Shown here: piece after piece, positions 47,271 through 61,654 of the stretch
Layout: every line of letters starts with the position of its first letter
How positions within the stretch are numbered: the stretch's first letter is position 1
Translations under genes and position numbers: made by a program
From: Trochalopteron elliotii
Taxonomy: Eukaryota > Chordata > Aves > Passeriformes > Leiothrichidae
Direction: 5' to 3'
DNA length: 64,000 nucleotides
Assembly (NCBI GenBank): GCA_024734555.1
Contig: JANPWX010020150.1
Location: forward strand, 1,997,317 to 2,061,316
Notes under the pieces: model-generated
Seen by the model: only the letters and a program-made list of their open reading frames with translations
Told to the model about the DNA's origin: nothing
The model's database searches: none

Positions 47271-48722
47271 TCAGATTTATATTTCCAGATGCTCTGTCCT
47301 GGAAATCCTACTCCTTTTGCTGACATCAAATTGTAGATGAAGGAGTATGAACATGGAAAGGATACGGTTAAGTAATATTTGTTCTTGTTCCTTGTTGCAG
47401 CATGGGTTTGGGAGTACTTAAAAGATGGGAAGTAGTCAGCCAAGAAGTCCTGTAGTCCTCACACTGACAGTCATGCCACCTTGATCTGCTGTCACTCTTT
47501 AAGGAAAAGGAAAAAAAAAAAATCAGGAAAACAGCATGACATCCAGAAAGTCCTTTGGGTGCATGCTTTTTTCTTGTTTTATTGCTGTTGTTGTTTGGTT
47601 TTTTGTTTGTTTTTTTAAGTATTACAATTTCTTAAGCTGAATTCAGAAGGCCAGAGTCTTGGGAAAGCACACCCAGGCCATAAAGGGAGGGCTTCAGTTG
47701 CCTAAATAGGGGTGTATGCTCCTGTTTTATACAGGGGAAATACTTCAATCACCACTTGCTGCAGCTACAGAGAGCCTGGGTCTCCTGTGATTCTGTTAAA
47801 TAAATTACACATATGCAAAAATCTTGAATGTTATCTGGCATCTCTGTTGGAACAAGGTGTGCATTTACCTGCTTGGGATTCAGTTCTTTAGCATTCACAG
47901 CCATTTTTACTTTTGTGTAGCTGTATCAGAAGTCAACATGTTTATCACATTCTTTTACACAGCCATGGAAAGACATATTTTAACCAAAGGGTAAATAACT
48001 TCACCAGGCCAATGAGACCCATTAACAGTTTGCTTTCTGTATGCACATTCATACACTACTTGGCATAATTATATCATGATAATTTTATCTCTAATGTGTT
48101 AAAAATCCTCATCTCTCCTTAGCTCCTAACAATGCTGCCCACCTATACCTTTGATAAGTGTAGTAATATCAAATAGATTATCTGTGTAACAGGACATGAC
48201 AGCAGCCTTGAAAAGGCAGAAAGAAAAGCAAATAAAGACCAAGCATTCTCCCACCTTTCAGACCCAATTCCTGAACCTGAGGTTTAGCTTTGTTATTTCT
48301 TCTAATCTGTTTGAAGAAATGACTCCTGGGCAGGGCATCCTTATTGCAGGGATCATTAATTTGAAGAGAGGCGAACGAAAAATAGGGAATTTGTATTTCA
48401 GTCACAAAATGGATCAAAGGAAACTTTCCTAGGGCAAAGTGCTGTTGTCAAGATTGTCCTGAAGAAAGGAAAATCATTACAGAGGATTATCTATAACACT
48501 GTTCTCAACCTTTCTTTCAGCCTCTCTACCCCAAGGCGGAAATACAGTGTGACTGATTATGATTACCACACATGCACACAAAGACTTGCTCTTCCACAGA
48601 TATATTTTTGCACGTGTCTTCAGTGTGACGTTATTCCTAAAAATAGACCTGCCAAGAACGTATGCATTCACATATGCTCAACCTTAAGATTATAATGATT
48701 ACTATTATAATAATTATTGCAG
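47271..48722. other. Unique sequence, nothing recognised
   Basis: An A run lies at 47511-47521 and a T/G-rich tract at 47584-47617. No gene was recognised. Confidence 0.5.
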
Positions 48723-48790
48723 TAATAATAATAGTAATAGCAACAACAGCAAAACAACAACAAAACGATCATCATCATCATCATCATCAT
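48723..48790. repeat. Compound (TAA)n / (CAA)n / (ATC)n microsatellite
   Basis: TAATAATAATAG, then CAACAACAGC and AACAACAA, then a clean GATCATCATC... array at 48767-48790. Confidence 0.97.
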
Positions 48791-51700
48791 ATTCTCTTTG
48801 AGGTCTCAGACAGTGTGACTCAAAGCACAGAAAAATAAATGTTCTGTTTGCAGAATGATGTGGCAGGAAATTTGTTCCATATTTCTTCCTCACTTACTGC
48901 TCACTGGAGCTTCTCAAAGGTCACCATTTTAAGTTGATTTTTCTGGTGAAACATTGATCCTTTCACTGCCAATTATCCCTAGATGTGACATGACTGGTGA
49001 AAACATATCTTTTCGTTTTATTAACTTGGAGCAGCTTTGGAGCTTGCTTGGGTAGTGGGACCCTACCAACACCTACACTACCCAATAATGTATCCCATTC
49101 TCAAGGCTCCGTAACTTCTACAGCAGTTTGCACCTGTGCAGTTAAATCTGCTTTCTCTCCAGAGATCCACGCCTGGCATTTGCTACCTACTGGGAACAGT
49201 ATTTTGTCATGCTACACATATTTATGAATGCCTGGGATAAATTGTCCTGGACTAAAGACATGCAGGAAGAATGCCAGAAATTGATTACTATGATTTAAAC
49301 ACAGCTGAATGCACCACAGTACTCACAACTGTATTGTGATCCTGTTTAGATTGCTAGGATTTGTATAGCTCCTGGGAGAGAGAATCATGTTAAGATGATG
49401 GACAAAGTTGCTTATGTGGTCTTGCTCTCTGTGGCAGGTGTAAAAATCCTATTTTCATAATCATGTGAGAGACACCGCTGCCCAAATTAAGGTGAAAACA
49501 AGAAGACCACAACTGAGATTTTACAAAGAATACATTTCATTGCAGACGATTCAGCATTTGTTTTCATAATATTTCAGCCTCAACTCGAAAGATGTTTGAG
49601 GTGATGTTATGGTCATCCATAATACTAATCTCAGTACGCTAATATCATGTGCTGATCTCAAGGTTAGACATGAGAGAGATGAAATCACATGCAGGACAGG
49701 AAAAGAGGAAGGCAGACAGCTGTGCATGGCCGTAGAGGCACAGCAGATGCCAAATGCCAATTGTTAAACCCTAGTGGTTACTTTAATTGCCCCTTTCCAC
49801 CAATCTGAGATTTTGCAATGGTAGGAAAGCCACAGAGGTTGCTGTCACTCAAGTTCTCTGAACCTACAGCTCTGAGAGGAAAAGAATAAAAAGATGAATG
49901 TAGTAAAAAGGACACAAAAAAACCAAGAAAAAATGCAAATAAACAAACAAAAGTTCATGGGCTTGTGATAAGCTTGTAAACAAGAATATAAAGGGAAGGG
50001 AGAAAGGGAGTTGACTCAGTTGCAGATTTGAGGTTTTACCTGAAAGTTTCATAAGGCAGCTGAGTGTTTTATGAGAGACAGGATCCTCAGCAGCAAAGTT
50101 ACAGCATGATGGACTCTGACATTCTGCAAAATTGTAAAATGTGTCAGTAGCTTTAACAAGCAGGAATGCTTTGACCTCCTGAGGTTCCTGTCCAATTTAG
50201 CCATTGCAAGTCTTCGATTCATACATTTAATGGCTACATTCAGCTGAGGGAGGGAGGGAAAAGGGTGACAGGAAATGCCACCTCAGAACCAAGATATCAT
50301 TCCTTTTCTTTTTTTTTTTTTTCTGCTCCAGCTCCATTATCAGATTTTCCCTCCTAATTCTTCACTGTGTGTTAGATATTTTCACCTCTTTAATTTTCCC
50401 TTGGCACCTATATTTGCAAGCCTCTTGCTCTGTAAATATGCATTAATGGAATAATTCCAAAGGATTCTGATCCTTTGACTAAAGAATCATAAGGTTATTT
50501 TACAGAGTTTTTATTTTACATTTGCTAGCACTAACACAGCAACCACATTAGACTGGTTGTTTGGTTATTTCTTCCATTTTGAGGATAATTCTGCTCTATC
50601 TGCAATTTACAGATCATCACTTTTCTCTAAAGAAAAAAAGGCACTTTGAGACCTTGCACACCCAAAAGCAAGAGCAAATTCATGGGAGGTTTAAGCCACG
50701 CTTGGAGGATGAGTGCCATTAGCTATTAGAAAGAAGGTGCCAATTTAAGAGAGCACTACAGAGTCATGTCTTTTCCTCACATTGATACAAAACAGATAAA
50801 ACATTATAAAAACAAAAGAATGCTCATTTCCACAGGATGAGGAGAGGAAAAGCTCTCCAAGAGGCACAAAGTTTTAAAAGGGAGCCTGTTGGTCAAACAG
50901 CAGTGTGTGCTGCCAAGGCATGTACCACTCATGCAGAGTTTCACTCCTGTTCAGTTAATGTTAATTCAGAGACAAAACTCAGATCTCACCTAGGGATCAC
51001 AAAAAAAAAAAAAAACAAAAACAAACAACTACCAAACAGATTTTCCCCCTGGCTGTGCAAGATACCACAGATTTGTTCCAGATTTGTCCCATTTACAAAG
51101 GAAATTTTTAGTAATGTATTTACTGCTCCAGTGTACACCTAATGCATATTTTTTTCCTGGGGTTTTCTTGGTATAAGCAGTAAGATTCAGCCATGGAATT
51201 CCCATCCCTGGGATGCTGTGGATGTAAAAAGCTGGCAAGGGACCAGGACACTGGACAAGTTTGCAGGAAGAAAATGTGAGCCCATACAGTAAATGCATGG
51301 AAAGCATTCCTGTCTTAGAAAGGTTTAGTATCCTATTAATAGACATTTGGGGGAGAGATCAGAGCTGGAATCACACATGCATGCTCTGATACTTCACTTT
51401 TTCATTGGCATCAGATTTGACTGTTGTTGGAGATAGTAGAAGGACCTCTTTGACTCACTCTAGCTGGTCTTACATTTTTATGTTCTTAGAGATCCTTAAA
51501 TGTGCTCTGTCAAAATGTCTCTCTCCTTTCCCTAAGTGAGGACTGGGGACATATAGAGAGTAGAGATACCCCAGAGATTCCTTCAGTGTCATGACAGGGA
51601 AGAGGAATTGCATGGGGAAAATTAACAATAGAAAAAAATAACATTAAAGATACCTGAGAAGCCTGGGAAAGGTGCAAAGGGCCGGAGATGTAAATGAGGG

Positions 51701-54172
51701 CACATAGAACTTGTAGCTAAGCACGAATTCTGGAAAGAAATCAGTCTAATGTCAAATGTCAGGTTTATACTTCCAGATTCACTTAAATTATTGTTTCCCA
51801 AAACACTCACAGATATACATATTTTCTTTTGAAGGGTCCTCATAACTCAGTGAGATAGATTAGAAGATCATAAATGCTTGGAGGATGGGGCTGTACCTCC
51901 CTATTTTCTCATACAGGAGTTAGCAATAGGGATCATTTCTCAATGTGAACAGTTCCTAGTATACACATTATTACATCTTTTTTGTCATGTTCTTCTGTCA
52001 GCCTTGCAGGTACTTTTCTTTCAGAAAATCTGCACAATAACACCTTCCATATCCTACCCTGTAAGACAATACAGTAGCAAAAACATCACTTAAAAGATTC
52101 CACTCTTTCTTTTACCCGAATAAAGATGCTAAAACTCAGTTCATTGCTCATCTGTGGGTCTCCATCTCTGCACAGAAAGTGAGTCTTGGGGCCAGATTGC
52201 ATTTATTCAAAAATATATAGTGGTAACTGCAGGTGAGGTCAACTCCAGCATTCACTCAGTCACTGCAAGAAAACAATTTTTCCATGTCTTGGAGTAAAAT
52301 GCCTTACTTGTGAGTCTTCACACCAGTTCTATTTTCTCAGAATAAATATGTGAGAAAATAGTTCTTTTGTTTTTCCTTCCAGCTTGTCACTGATCCTGAA
52401 ATCTTTCTACTGCCACAGAGTAATGCTGGTTAATCTTCAGTAGTTTGGTATAAATATCATATGAATAGAACTATAGGATGAATAAGATGCTGATAGCTGA
52501 AATCCTTATATTTTGTCCATTTCTGTCCAATCATAAAGAAATTTATATCCTCCTTCTCAGACTGGAAAGCAGTTTCAAAATATCATATATAAATAATTAA
52601 AATTATACCTAAAAATGGTGAGGGGCTGTTTAATGTATTGCGCTTTTTCAACATATGAATTGGTATTTATTCTTTACTAGTTCATGCTATTCCATAAAAG
52701 GAAGACTCAGAAATATGACTGCATTAATATTTTACAATATATTTTATTTTTGTCTCCTTTATAAGCCGTATTAAAGGCAAATGCTGGGAGTTATGATATA
52801 ACCCTTGCAAGAGGAATGAGTATCACAGCACTGATCTTACAGATGGGCAAATTAGGTCATGAAGGATATAAGAGCTGTATAATGGGGACATAAATTGTTC
52901 TGTGTCCCACACTCTCCACAAACTCTCTGAAGGAGGTACGTGAAGCTCTAAGATTTCTGTCATGGGACTTGACTGGAATTTCCATGGTCTGCACATATCC
53001 CAGACTACTTCCTCAAAATCATGAGAGGAATCCAAGACACAGTTTGCCAAGATGTAGGTTTTTAACCAATGGGAATGCTAGAAAAGTATTTTCCATTTTG
53101 AAACCCAAAGCAATTTCTGAAAATTGCATGTATTGCATGAATTTTATAGTTTAAGCTTATTTTTATATCTGCCCTAGGTTATTACTAGGTGCCTAGAAAT
53201 TTGACACTTTTCCACTTCTGTTCCCTGATTAATCTTTTCCTTTGACACTCATTGTGTTGTGCCTGTCTTGTGTCCTATTTCACAGATAGCAGACATGCAG
53301 ATGGATCCTAACAGGGAATGGTTGCTTTCAGGTTTACAAAGAAAAATAAGTATATATACAATTAGGTTTGCAATGTTCTTCCTTTCAGCTGAGATTCACC
53401 TTGCTTAACTTAGACACATAAAAATTAGTTATTTCATTAAGCTAGTCACCTAAATTTCCTCTCTAATGAAAGGAGAGGAAAAAGGTCTCTTCAGAGAATG
53501 ATTCATCATGCACATGTTAAACATCTATTTTAGGGTAGGATGAATTCCTCTCTGGTAATACCATGCTCTCTCCCATGACTGGGGAGAATGTTTAAATAAT
53601 AAGTTATGACCAGAAACACATAGTTTTAAGAGGATAGAGTTAGACAAGATAAATGTTAGTTGGGTTTTTTAAATTTTTTTTTCATCGTGTTAAGTGCTAT
53701 ATGAGCATAGTTAAAAATGAAGCTATAATTTAACACTTGTTACAAAAAAATAGCACAAAGAGCACTAATTATTTGCACATGAACCATTGGTGATGCAGTA
53801 CACGTGTCATTAGGAATTGACAAATTTTGTATTCTGAGTTTCAAAGACACAGGGAAAAGAAGTCATAATATTGGCAACTGAAGTTCAAAAGGAGGAGACT
53901 TTTTTCCTTTTGTTCTTTATGGACAGAAAAGGAAATGATTGTCAGCTGGGGGTGAAAAGCTATGAATTTTTCTCTCATCCTTATGTACTTCATTCTTTAA
54001 AATCCTTACTCTCAAACTTTCTGAAGGCCATGGGTTTCACATGCACTTTACATGTAACATTATTAATAAAAGAAAAGTCTCTGTTTTGGTTACCTACAGG
54101 CATCCTGACATTTGAAGTCAGCTATACAGCTCTGTCATTCAGATTTATACATATCCACAAACTGCAGCATTT
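48791..54172. other. Long unique stretch, nothing certain
   Basis: T run at 50311-50323 and A run at 51001-51015. A possible very old CR1-like trace lies at 51190-51330 (ccatccctgggatgctgtgg, gacaagtttgcaggaagaaa) but is too decayed to call. Small frames on both strands lack domains. Confidence 0.45.
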
Positions 54173-54195
54173 AAAAAAAAAAAAAAAAAAAAAAA
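54173..54195. repeat. A23 homopolymer
   Basis: An unbroken run of 23 A with no recognisable retrotransposon upstream. Confidence 0.95.
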
Positions 54196-56813
54196 GGTTG
54201 CACACCATGAAAACAATAGAGTGGAGGAAAAAAGATAACACTCATGTGAAGCTTTATTTAATGTTAAGCCAATGCTGGCTTACAGGAAATGTCAAGTTCT
54301 AGTGGATAAATCAGGGCTGCTTCTTGGTTTTGCAACACATCATGTTCTGTGTTCAATAAGATGCCAGGCTGATTATTTTGACTGTCATTTACGTGCAGCG
54401 TTTTTCATGTGGTCTTAGAATAAGGTGCCAAAGTTGTCTGGTTCCCCGACTTTATTCTATGATTAATAATGCATTAGCCTAGCAAAATATTTGCTCCTGT
54501 TATTACTCTTGAGGTTATGAAATTAAATATATATATAACTGAAAAATACAGTAAGTATATGGGAAATAAATCTTTCTCTGGTCTTCCCTTACCTGTTTTC
54601 ATTCATAAGGCAGCTCCCTTAGTTATAAGAACAGCTCTTGAATTTCAAAACACATACATGAGCAAAAGACTTCATTAAACTTGCTCAGCTCTGATTTGCC
54701 TGCTTCTGTGAGCTTAAAAGCCCATCACCGCATAAACCTAAATTCTATTCATCACTCTGGTAGTGCAGCTTAATACCAAAACAGCTCCACTGAATTCAAC
54801 ACTTACATCACAAGAAGCTTCATGTTATTAATAATATTCTTATTGTATCATACATTTTAGGTTATAACTTCTACATAGAAGGATACATACAGAAGCTCTG
54901 ATTTTCCTTTTCAGGAAAAAGAGTTTGGGACAAAAATAACTCTGAACCTGGATTCAGACATGATAACTGCCCATGACAAGCATTGTGCTGCTGGGTTTAC
55001 CAACATACTTGCTAGGGGATCCACTCACTGTGCTGTTGTGTTATTGCAAACCCTTACAGCACCTTTTGTTTATTTTCTCTTTCTCCTCCTCATTTCTTAG
55101 TTCTGTTTGCCCCCAGATCTTTTTTCCCAAATCCTTTGAAAGTTCTCTGTGATCTTCTCCAGTGATGAAGCAGCTGAGGAGACAGGCAGCACGAGCTGTG
55201 GATGCTGAGAGCGAAGTGCTCAGAAAACACTGGAACAGTGGATTCTATCAGTCTTTTCCACCTTCATAGGTGTTACAAGATGAGCTTATTTGCCCTCAAG
55301 CACTCTCTCGTCTGTAAATACCTATCAGTATGAGACACTAAGGCTTTGCATATTCCAGGTGTTTGGAAAGTTGTGGGAGTGATTGATCATTTGGTTCATC
55401 ACCCAGCCACAAAAAAAGCGTGGAATTAATAACAATAATAAAAAAACCCGAAAACTCTTTGCAATGTTTCCCAAATTGTTACTCTTTTTTAATTAGGAAA
55501 AAATTTTGAAAATTTCCAGGCTTAAGGAAAAGTCTTGTTCTGTATCATATATGTAATTAATTATATATAATTAATACTTATAATAAATGAATTAAATATT
55601 TAAACTACGTGTAATTTCTCTTCTAAACCCCCTATTTTTGGGAGTTTTCTAAGCAAGTAACTGCATTTTGAAATGCAGAAGTTACATGCTCAAGAAAATT
55701 TTTACTTTCCTCTTTTGTTCATTTTCCTGTTTGTGATCCTTGAAAAATTAGACTGATGATTTTCAAGCTGTCAGGAAATAAGTTAAAATTATTCTTAAAA
55801 AAACTATTTCTGTTATTTACGCCTGAAATCTTCTTTTCTATGCTAACCAAATCCTAGAGCCTCACATACTTCAGAATATGATTATTTTAGATGGAATTGC
55901 CTGAATGTCCTCCTTTTTTGATGCCTTTCTGTATCAAACATGTTTACCTCATTCACTTTCTTCCCTGACACTTATTCTTGGCTGGTGTTGAAGAGAAAAG
56001 TTTGGGCTTGATGACTTGCTGCTGGATGCTGCAAGCTCACCCTGGTGTTCCCCTGTTGTCTGATATTAATGAGTGTGGATGACAAGGAGGATTAGTGTTG
56101 GGTGTACACACACATCTGTAATGGTCAGAAGACAATCAGGGAGATAATTAGATTGTAACAGCAATGCATAATTAACACAAGGTAATGGGACAGATCCCAA
56201 TCTGTTGCACCAATGGTAAATCCAAGGTAACCCTATTAGTGTCGAGGACAGTTGTTTGCATATGTTGTACATTGATTTAACTGAGGTTTGATTCAGGCTC
56301 ATTAAGTGACACATTTTTCACTTGTATCGTTTGTATGGGCAGACTGTGGATGATTACCCTCAGCTTGAATGCCACTATATATTAACTGTTTTAAGACATG
56401 TGAATTAAACTCTGATCAGGTGCCAGAGATCCCCTAATTAGAAGTGCAAGCCATACCCATGCTAAATTCTAGGTTCCTTAAACACAACAGACTCCACGGA
56501 ATGTTTATCAACAGCTGTGGGTACATTAGGGTTTTAAAACAGTCCCTAATCAAAACAAGGAATAATGTTCCTTGTAACTGCATGCAGGTTTGCCGATTTG
56601 TTTGTTTTGCTATTTATAACAGCAGCAAAGAAAATGCCATTTTCTTTGTCATTTAAAGGCAAAGGAGTTTTAATGGAAATGGTCAAGACTGTGCTCTGTT
56701 GTAATGCATCAGTATTTCTTATAATAGAAGAGTGTCCAATAATACATTCTAAGGTCAATGGTGATGGAGAAAGAGAGGTAACTCACTTCGGATGAGTCCA
56801 TGAAGCAGCTGGG
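54196..56813. other. Unique AT-rich sequence, nothing recognised
   Basis: Contains the 20-bp AT palindrome at 55556-55575. No gene or repeat family was recognised. Confidence 0.5.
55556..55575. repeat. 20-bp perfect AT palindrome
   Basis: attaattatatataattaat equals its own reverse complement. In DNA this AT-rich it may be trivial. Confidence 0.85.
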
Positions 56814-56990
56814 ATAAAAAGGGATTTCTGGAGATCATCTTATCCAACTTCCCTGTAAAGCAGGTTACACAGGGTCCAGATATTCAGGCCATCCTTGAAT
56901 ATCTCCTGAGCAGGAAGCTCCATAACTTTCCTGCACAGCCTGTGCCAGTGCTTAGTCACCCTCACAGCAAAGAAGGTGGATCTGTGTCAT
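56814..56990 (-). mobile_element. CR1 LINE 3' fragment without tail
   Basis: Plus text gatttctggagatcatctta, then gtaaagcaggttacacaggg and cctgtgccagtgcttagtca, matches the reverse of a CR1 3' UTR. The catagaatcat tail is missing or decayed. Confidence 0.82.
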
Positions 56991-59900
56991 GGTGCCAGTC
57001 TTTTGTGTAACAACTGAGAGAGCCCAGCCACCTGGCTTGGCTTAAACAGCCAGCTTTTAGCCTTGCCTGCTTGCTGAAATGATTTCTACTTGTTGTGTGA
57101 CATAAAAAGAATCAATCCAGCCATGTGCAGCCAGGTGCATCACTTTGTGAGTGGTCACTTCTGTAGAGAAACACAGACTTAGGGGGGATTTGATGCAGCA
57201 CTCCTGAGTTTTTTTCACTTTAGGTGGTGTCTTTAAGGGGCAGGTCAGCTATTTCACTTATGTAGCACACAAACAGAGAGAAGAGAAATTTATCTTGGGC
57301 ACCAGAACAGGGTGACTGCAAGCAGGCTGACTCTGGGAAACTGGACTGGCTGCCAAAGCACATTCCAGCTAAAGGGGCTTTATTATTATAGACACTATTA
57401 CTGTAAGTATTGTACAGCATGAAATGATGGAATTAGTATTCTAGTGGCCAACCCAGATGTACTCTGAGCTGATGTAAACCAAACAATGAGAATTTCTTGA
57501 TACACAGAGTGATTCAAAGTCCAATTAAGTGAACAGAGAAACTCTTTTGATTTCCTTCTGTCTGAAACAGGCTCTTGAATTTTCACTACACATAATAACA
57601 CCCAGTGGCTCATCTCAATATCAGATTCAGAAAGAATGGGAGATGCTGCCCTACCTCACAGAAGGGTTGCAGAGGATAGTGGCTGTCTGCTACACGTTTG
57701 GATACTGCAGTGATAATCATTATAGCAGAGTCCAAAAAGAATTTAAAAGTTTTGGAGGGTTTGGATAGTGTGAGGTAAATAAACCCCAGGCCTGCAGGTT
57801 GCACAAGGGAGAATAAAATGCGGTATGGAGGTAAAATGTATGTCCTACTCCACCAATTTGTAAAATGCTTGTGAACAAAAAAACCTCAAGACTAGAAGAG
57901 TAGAGACTGTCCGATAGTGCAACACCAGAAAAAAAAAAATTAGAACAGAATGGCACACTTTGCAGCATTTCATGATTTCCTAGCGTTTATTTTTCCAGTT
58001 CAAGGCATAAGTCTGGAATTGTATTTTTAATTGAAAGGTGATGGTTCCTGAGGAGATGAGATTGTGGCAGCTTTTTCCACATGTCAGTGTGCTGCCTCTT
58101 CTTTATTTTATCTCAAAAAAGCTGTGCTCATGTGTAGGGTTTGACTGGCTTCCTGGTGTACTTCTACCCTAGACTTTTTGTGTCCTTGCCTGACAACTGT
58201 AATTTAGCTTCCAGTACTTTTTTAAGTGTTTTGGAAATTCTGTCACTTCCACAGCCTCAGTAGTAGTTGTTTGGTTTGTTTGCTTGGATCATAGAGAGGA
58301 TAAAAGACATTTATTTTGTCCTCTTTTTTTCACCCTCTACTTCCGCTTTCACATGTCCTGATATTTCTATTCTCTGTATTTATATTAATTTTTAAAATAT
58401 ATTTTTTCTTTGTCTGTTTTTTCCCACTCTATGCCTTTACCCACTTTTTCTGTTTTAGAGGCAAATCAGCATTATTTCCCTTGAATTATTCTCTGTTGCT
58501 AAAACAAAAAAATATTAATTTTCAGCAAGCAGGTGATCTTTTGGTTCCCATATTTTTAACTCCCCTTCCAGATTTCTAATTGCTGGTGTTTCCAGCACCT
58601 TGACAGCTGTTTGACAACACTGTCTACCTCTAGTCATACTTTAACCATTATGATAAGCCACAAAGGAAACTTGGTTTCTCTAGAGAAAATTCACTCTTGC
58701 ATCTCATGTTAAATCTGCAGGTCTAATATGATATGCAGAAATTTGAAGCTTTCTCATTATTATTTAAGTGTGGCAATCATCTTCTCTGTTTTATCTACAA
58801 AGTCACACACTGAGAACTTTGTTTACCTTCAAAAGCACAATGCCAGTTCCAATGTCACTGTGTGAGGATTTTTTTTTCCTCTGAGAAATCTCCATAAATT
58901 TAAATGTCTCTACTAAATTTCTGAGGTTGCTCTCAATAATGTAAATAACTGCCCCCCAAACACTGGCCTCTAACACCTATGTAAGAAGTTATTTCAAGAA
59001 TAAGGTGGGGTAACTGAGATCAGATGGACCTTTTTAATATTCATTTTACAGCCAGAATATTTATTGGACAAAGTATCCCTCAAAGACATTTTGTGGACCT
59101 CATCTTACTTTGGCTGACAAGGCTAACATAAAACCTGGAAGATATCTGTAAAATCAGGACTTTAAAAATTTGACTCCTGAGTGGGATGCATAAAATAATT
59201 TTGTTCTATTTATCTTTTTTTGTGAAACCTTGTATTTGATTGAAATTTAGCTTTATAAAATTTAAATAATAATGATAATGATAATAAATGCACAGCTTGA
59301 AACAGAGGACATCTAAAGTTTTTGGTGGTCCCATAGCAAAAATGTAAGGGTACAGGATGTCTACTTTATCTTCACTAATTGATCTGTAAGAAAATCTTGA
59401 AATAAAAGGAAAAAAAATCATTAGTTTTGCCTTTCTTTAGCAAAATTTGGAGGAGTTCAGCCTTCAAGCTAAGCATTGCACCTTTATCCTCTCTCTCCCT
59501 CATGTTGCTCACTTACCTCCACATTGCTGACTTGAATTGCTTCCAAATAGGCTGGGAAATTTACAGCTGCTATTACAGGTCATGTAATAGAGGTTAAACC
59601 TGTGTTTACAGCCCAATAATTTCCCTGTATCTTTAAATGAGCTATGAAGTATTTTGTAATGCAGATTGTCTGGTTTTTTTATTTGCCTGTAAAAGCAAGT
59701 GAGGGGAAGCTACAAAAACTCTGTGTTTCCTTGTCACTGAGGACAGCCTCACTGCTGTGCTGCACTGAGCCTGCAGAACCAGGACTACTAAACAGTTGCA
59801 CATTCCAAGGAATTGCAGGTGCCAGAAGTAGCAGAGGATGTATCTAACTGGTCAGGAAAAGGCCACTGAATAGTAATTCAAGATATAAGTAATCTGACCA

Positions 59901-61654
59901 TTGTCTTTGCCTAAGTGAGGGGTAACAACCTTTAAGGTATCAGTCTTCTCTTCTGATCTTGGGGATAACCAGAATTAAATTACCCTCACTACATCCATCA
60001 CTCTTGCTGCTACACTAGATGAGAATAATCTGATGACCATTTAAATTTACTAATTCTTGAAACGGAGAAAGGAGTAAGCCACAGAAATCATATCTGTCCC
60101 TATTTCCTCTTTGTGCCAAAATAAATGCAAGAGGAGTAAAGCATGAAAGGATGAATGCGTAAAGAAATTTTAGAGCTGAAAAGGAGAAATGTGAACATGG
60201 TTTGTAAACATGGTAACATTCAGAGATAGGGCAAGGTAATCTATTTTGCCTGGATGGTCATCCTAGTGCAGATCTGATTCATTGCCTTTGATTTCTCATG
60301 GATTTGATTTGACAGGCACGAGATCACTTGGGATAGAATCTCTCCTGTGTTTGTGCCAACAGCACCCTAGAATCCCAGCTGTGGACCAGGACCCTGTTAT
60401 GAGAACTTCTGTACAATCATAATGACAAAGACATTTATGCCTTCTTTTTTTCAAACCAAGGAAGATAATTGATTGGTGAGTTGTATCTGAGCCAAATACT
60501 AAGGATCTTTTTTACCAGTTCATTTTCAGAAGCACATAAATGACATCAGATTTTTGACTTCAGAGTAAAACAGTACAAATGCTGAACATGTGAATTCCTT
60601 TTAGCCTATTTATTTAATATTTTTTCCTTGGCTTTAGTTTGTAAAGAATCTAGACCTCAAGGAACTATAAATGGAAAGATTATCACCATAATTCTTTGGA
60701 CCCCAGCAGTGATTATAAAATGAGCTCATCAAATAATCATTTGCAAGTGTTTATGAGCCAGGATGTATTTCCTTTGTCAATTTTGTAACCACGCTCTGTA
60801 GCATTTGGAAGTGCTACAGTTTGCAAATAATTCCTTGCTGGATTTTTTTTTCCTTCATGAAAGAAGCAAGCTCAAATGAGGCATTTCATTATTACTTCAA
60901 TAACACACAGTCAGCAAAGCTTTCATGTATCTTGATTGTTGATAGCCACTGATGAAATAGGAAGAGACAAAGTTTGTAAGGTAGACACCTGTGCAGACAC
61001 AAGTCACTCCAGCTAAGCAGCTCATCCATGTAAATTTAAGTCTCAGGCAGAAAAGACAGTTGGAAGGAAGGGAATCAACACCTATGAAATTTGGACAGGG
61101 ACAGAAAGAGTGGCCTCTGCTGACTGACAGACAAGGTTATGTGGCTGAACAATAATTTGAAGGCCTGAATTATTCATGTCCAATTCAAAGTAAAAAGGTT
61201 TAACCTGGTGATATCATCATGTTGCAGTATTTCACTAGAGCAGAAAGTGTTATTTCTGACTCTTATTTTACTTCCTTCATGTCTTATACATTAAATATGA
61301 GAAGGGATAGGGAATAATTGCTAATTTTTAGAGAAAAATATATTTCCATATATTAAGGTCCAAGAACAATTTGTAATTTAAAGTGAATGAGCAAACAGCT
61401 TAGAAAAGGTCCTGACAGCTGAAATTCAGACTTCTCTTCCACCATTGCCTACTCACCAGAAATGTCCTTCTGTATAACTCTTAAACAGACAGGGTAAAGG
61501 TTGGTATACTACTGGGACTGAAGCCTTTGTTTGAAAATAAAGGTTAGGGTTTTGTGTGGGTTTTTTTCTTTTTTTCTTTTTCTTTTTCTTTTTTTCTTTT
61601 AGTAAAAGTTATATTTCTTTGCTGTCAAGAATATAAACTCAATACAATCCCAAG
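56991..61654. other. Unique stretch with simple repeats
   Basis: An AAT-type microsatellite lies at 59264-59288. A short block at 60360-60440 (ctgtggaccaggaccctgtt) resembles an ancient amniote repeat but is weak. Frames at 57398-57613 and 57610-57804 minus are open without convincing borders. Confidence 0.45.
61561..61600. repeat. T/C-rich low-complexity tract
   Basis: T runs broken by single C (ttttctttttcttttt pattern). Confidence 0.93.

Noticed and set aside
51190..51330. CR1-like trace
   Set aside because: A few words recall an old CR1 3' region, but there is no tail or continuous match.
57398..57804. Minus-strand open frames with a possible donor ctgtgag|gtaggg
   Set aside because: No convincing acceptor in frame and no recognised motif; similar frames are expected by chance at this density.
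59290..59395. Minus-strand open stretch after ttttcttacag
   Set aside because: The peptide looks ordinary, but no acceptable donor follows before low-complexity AAT repeat sequence.
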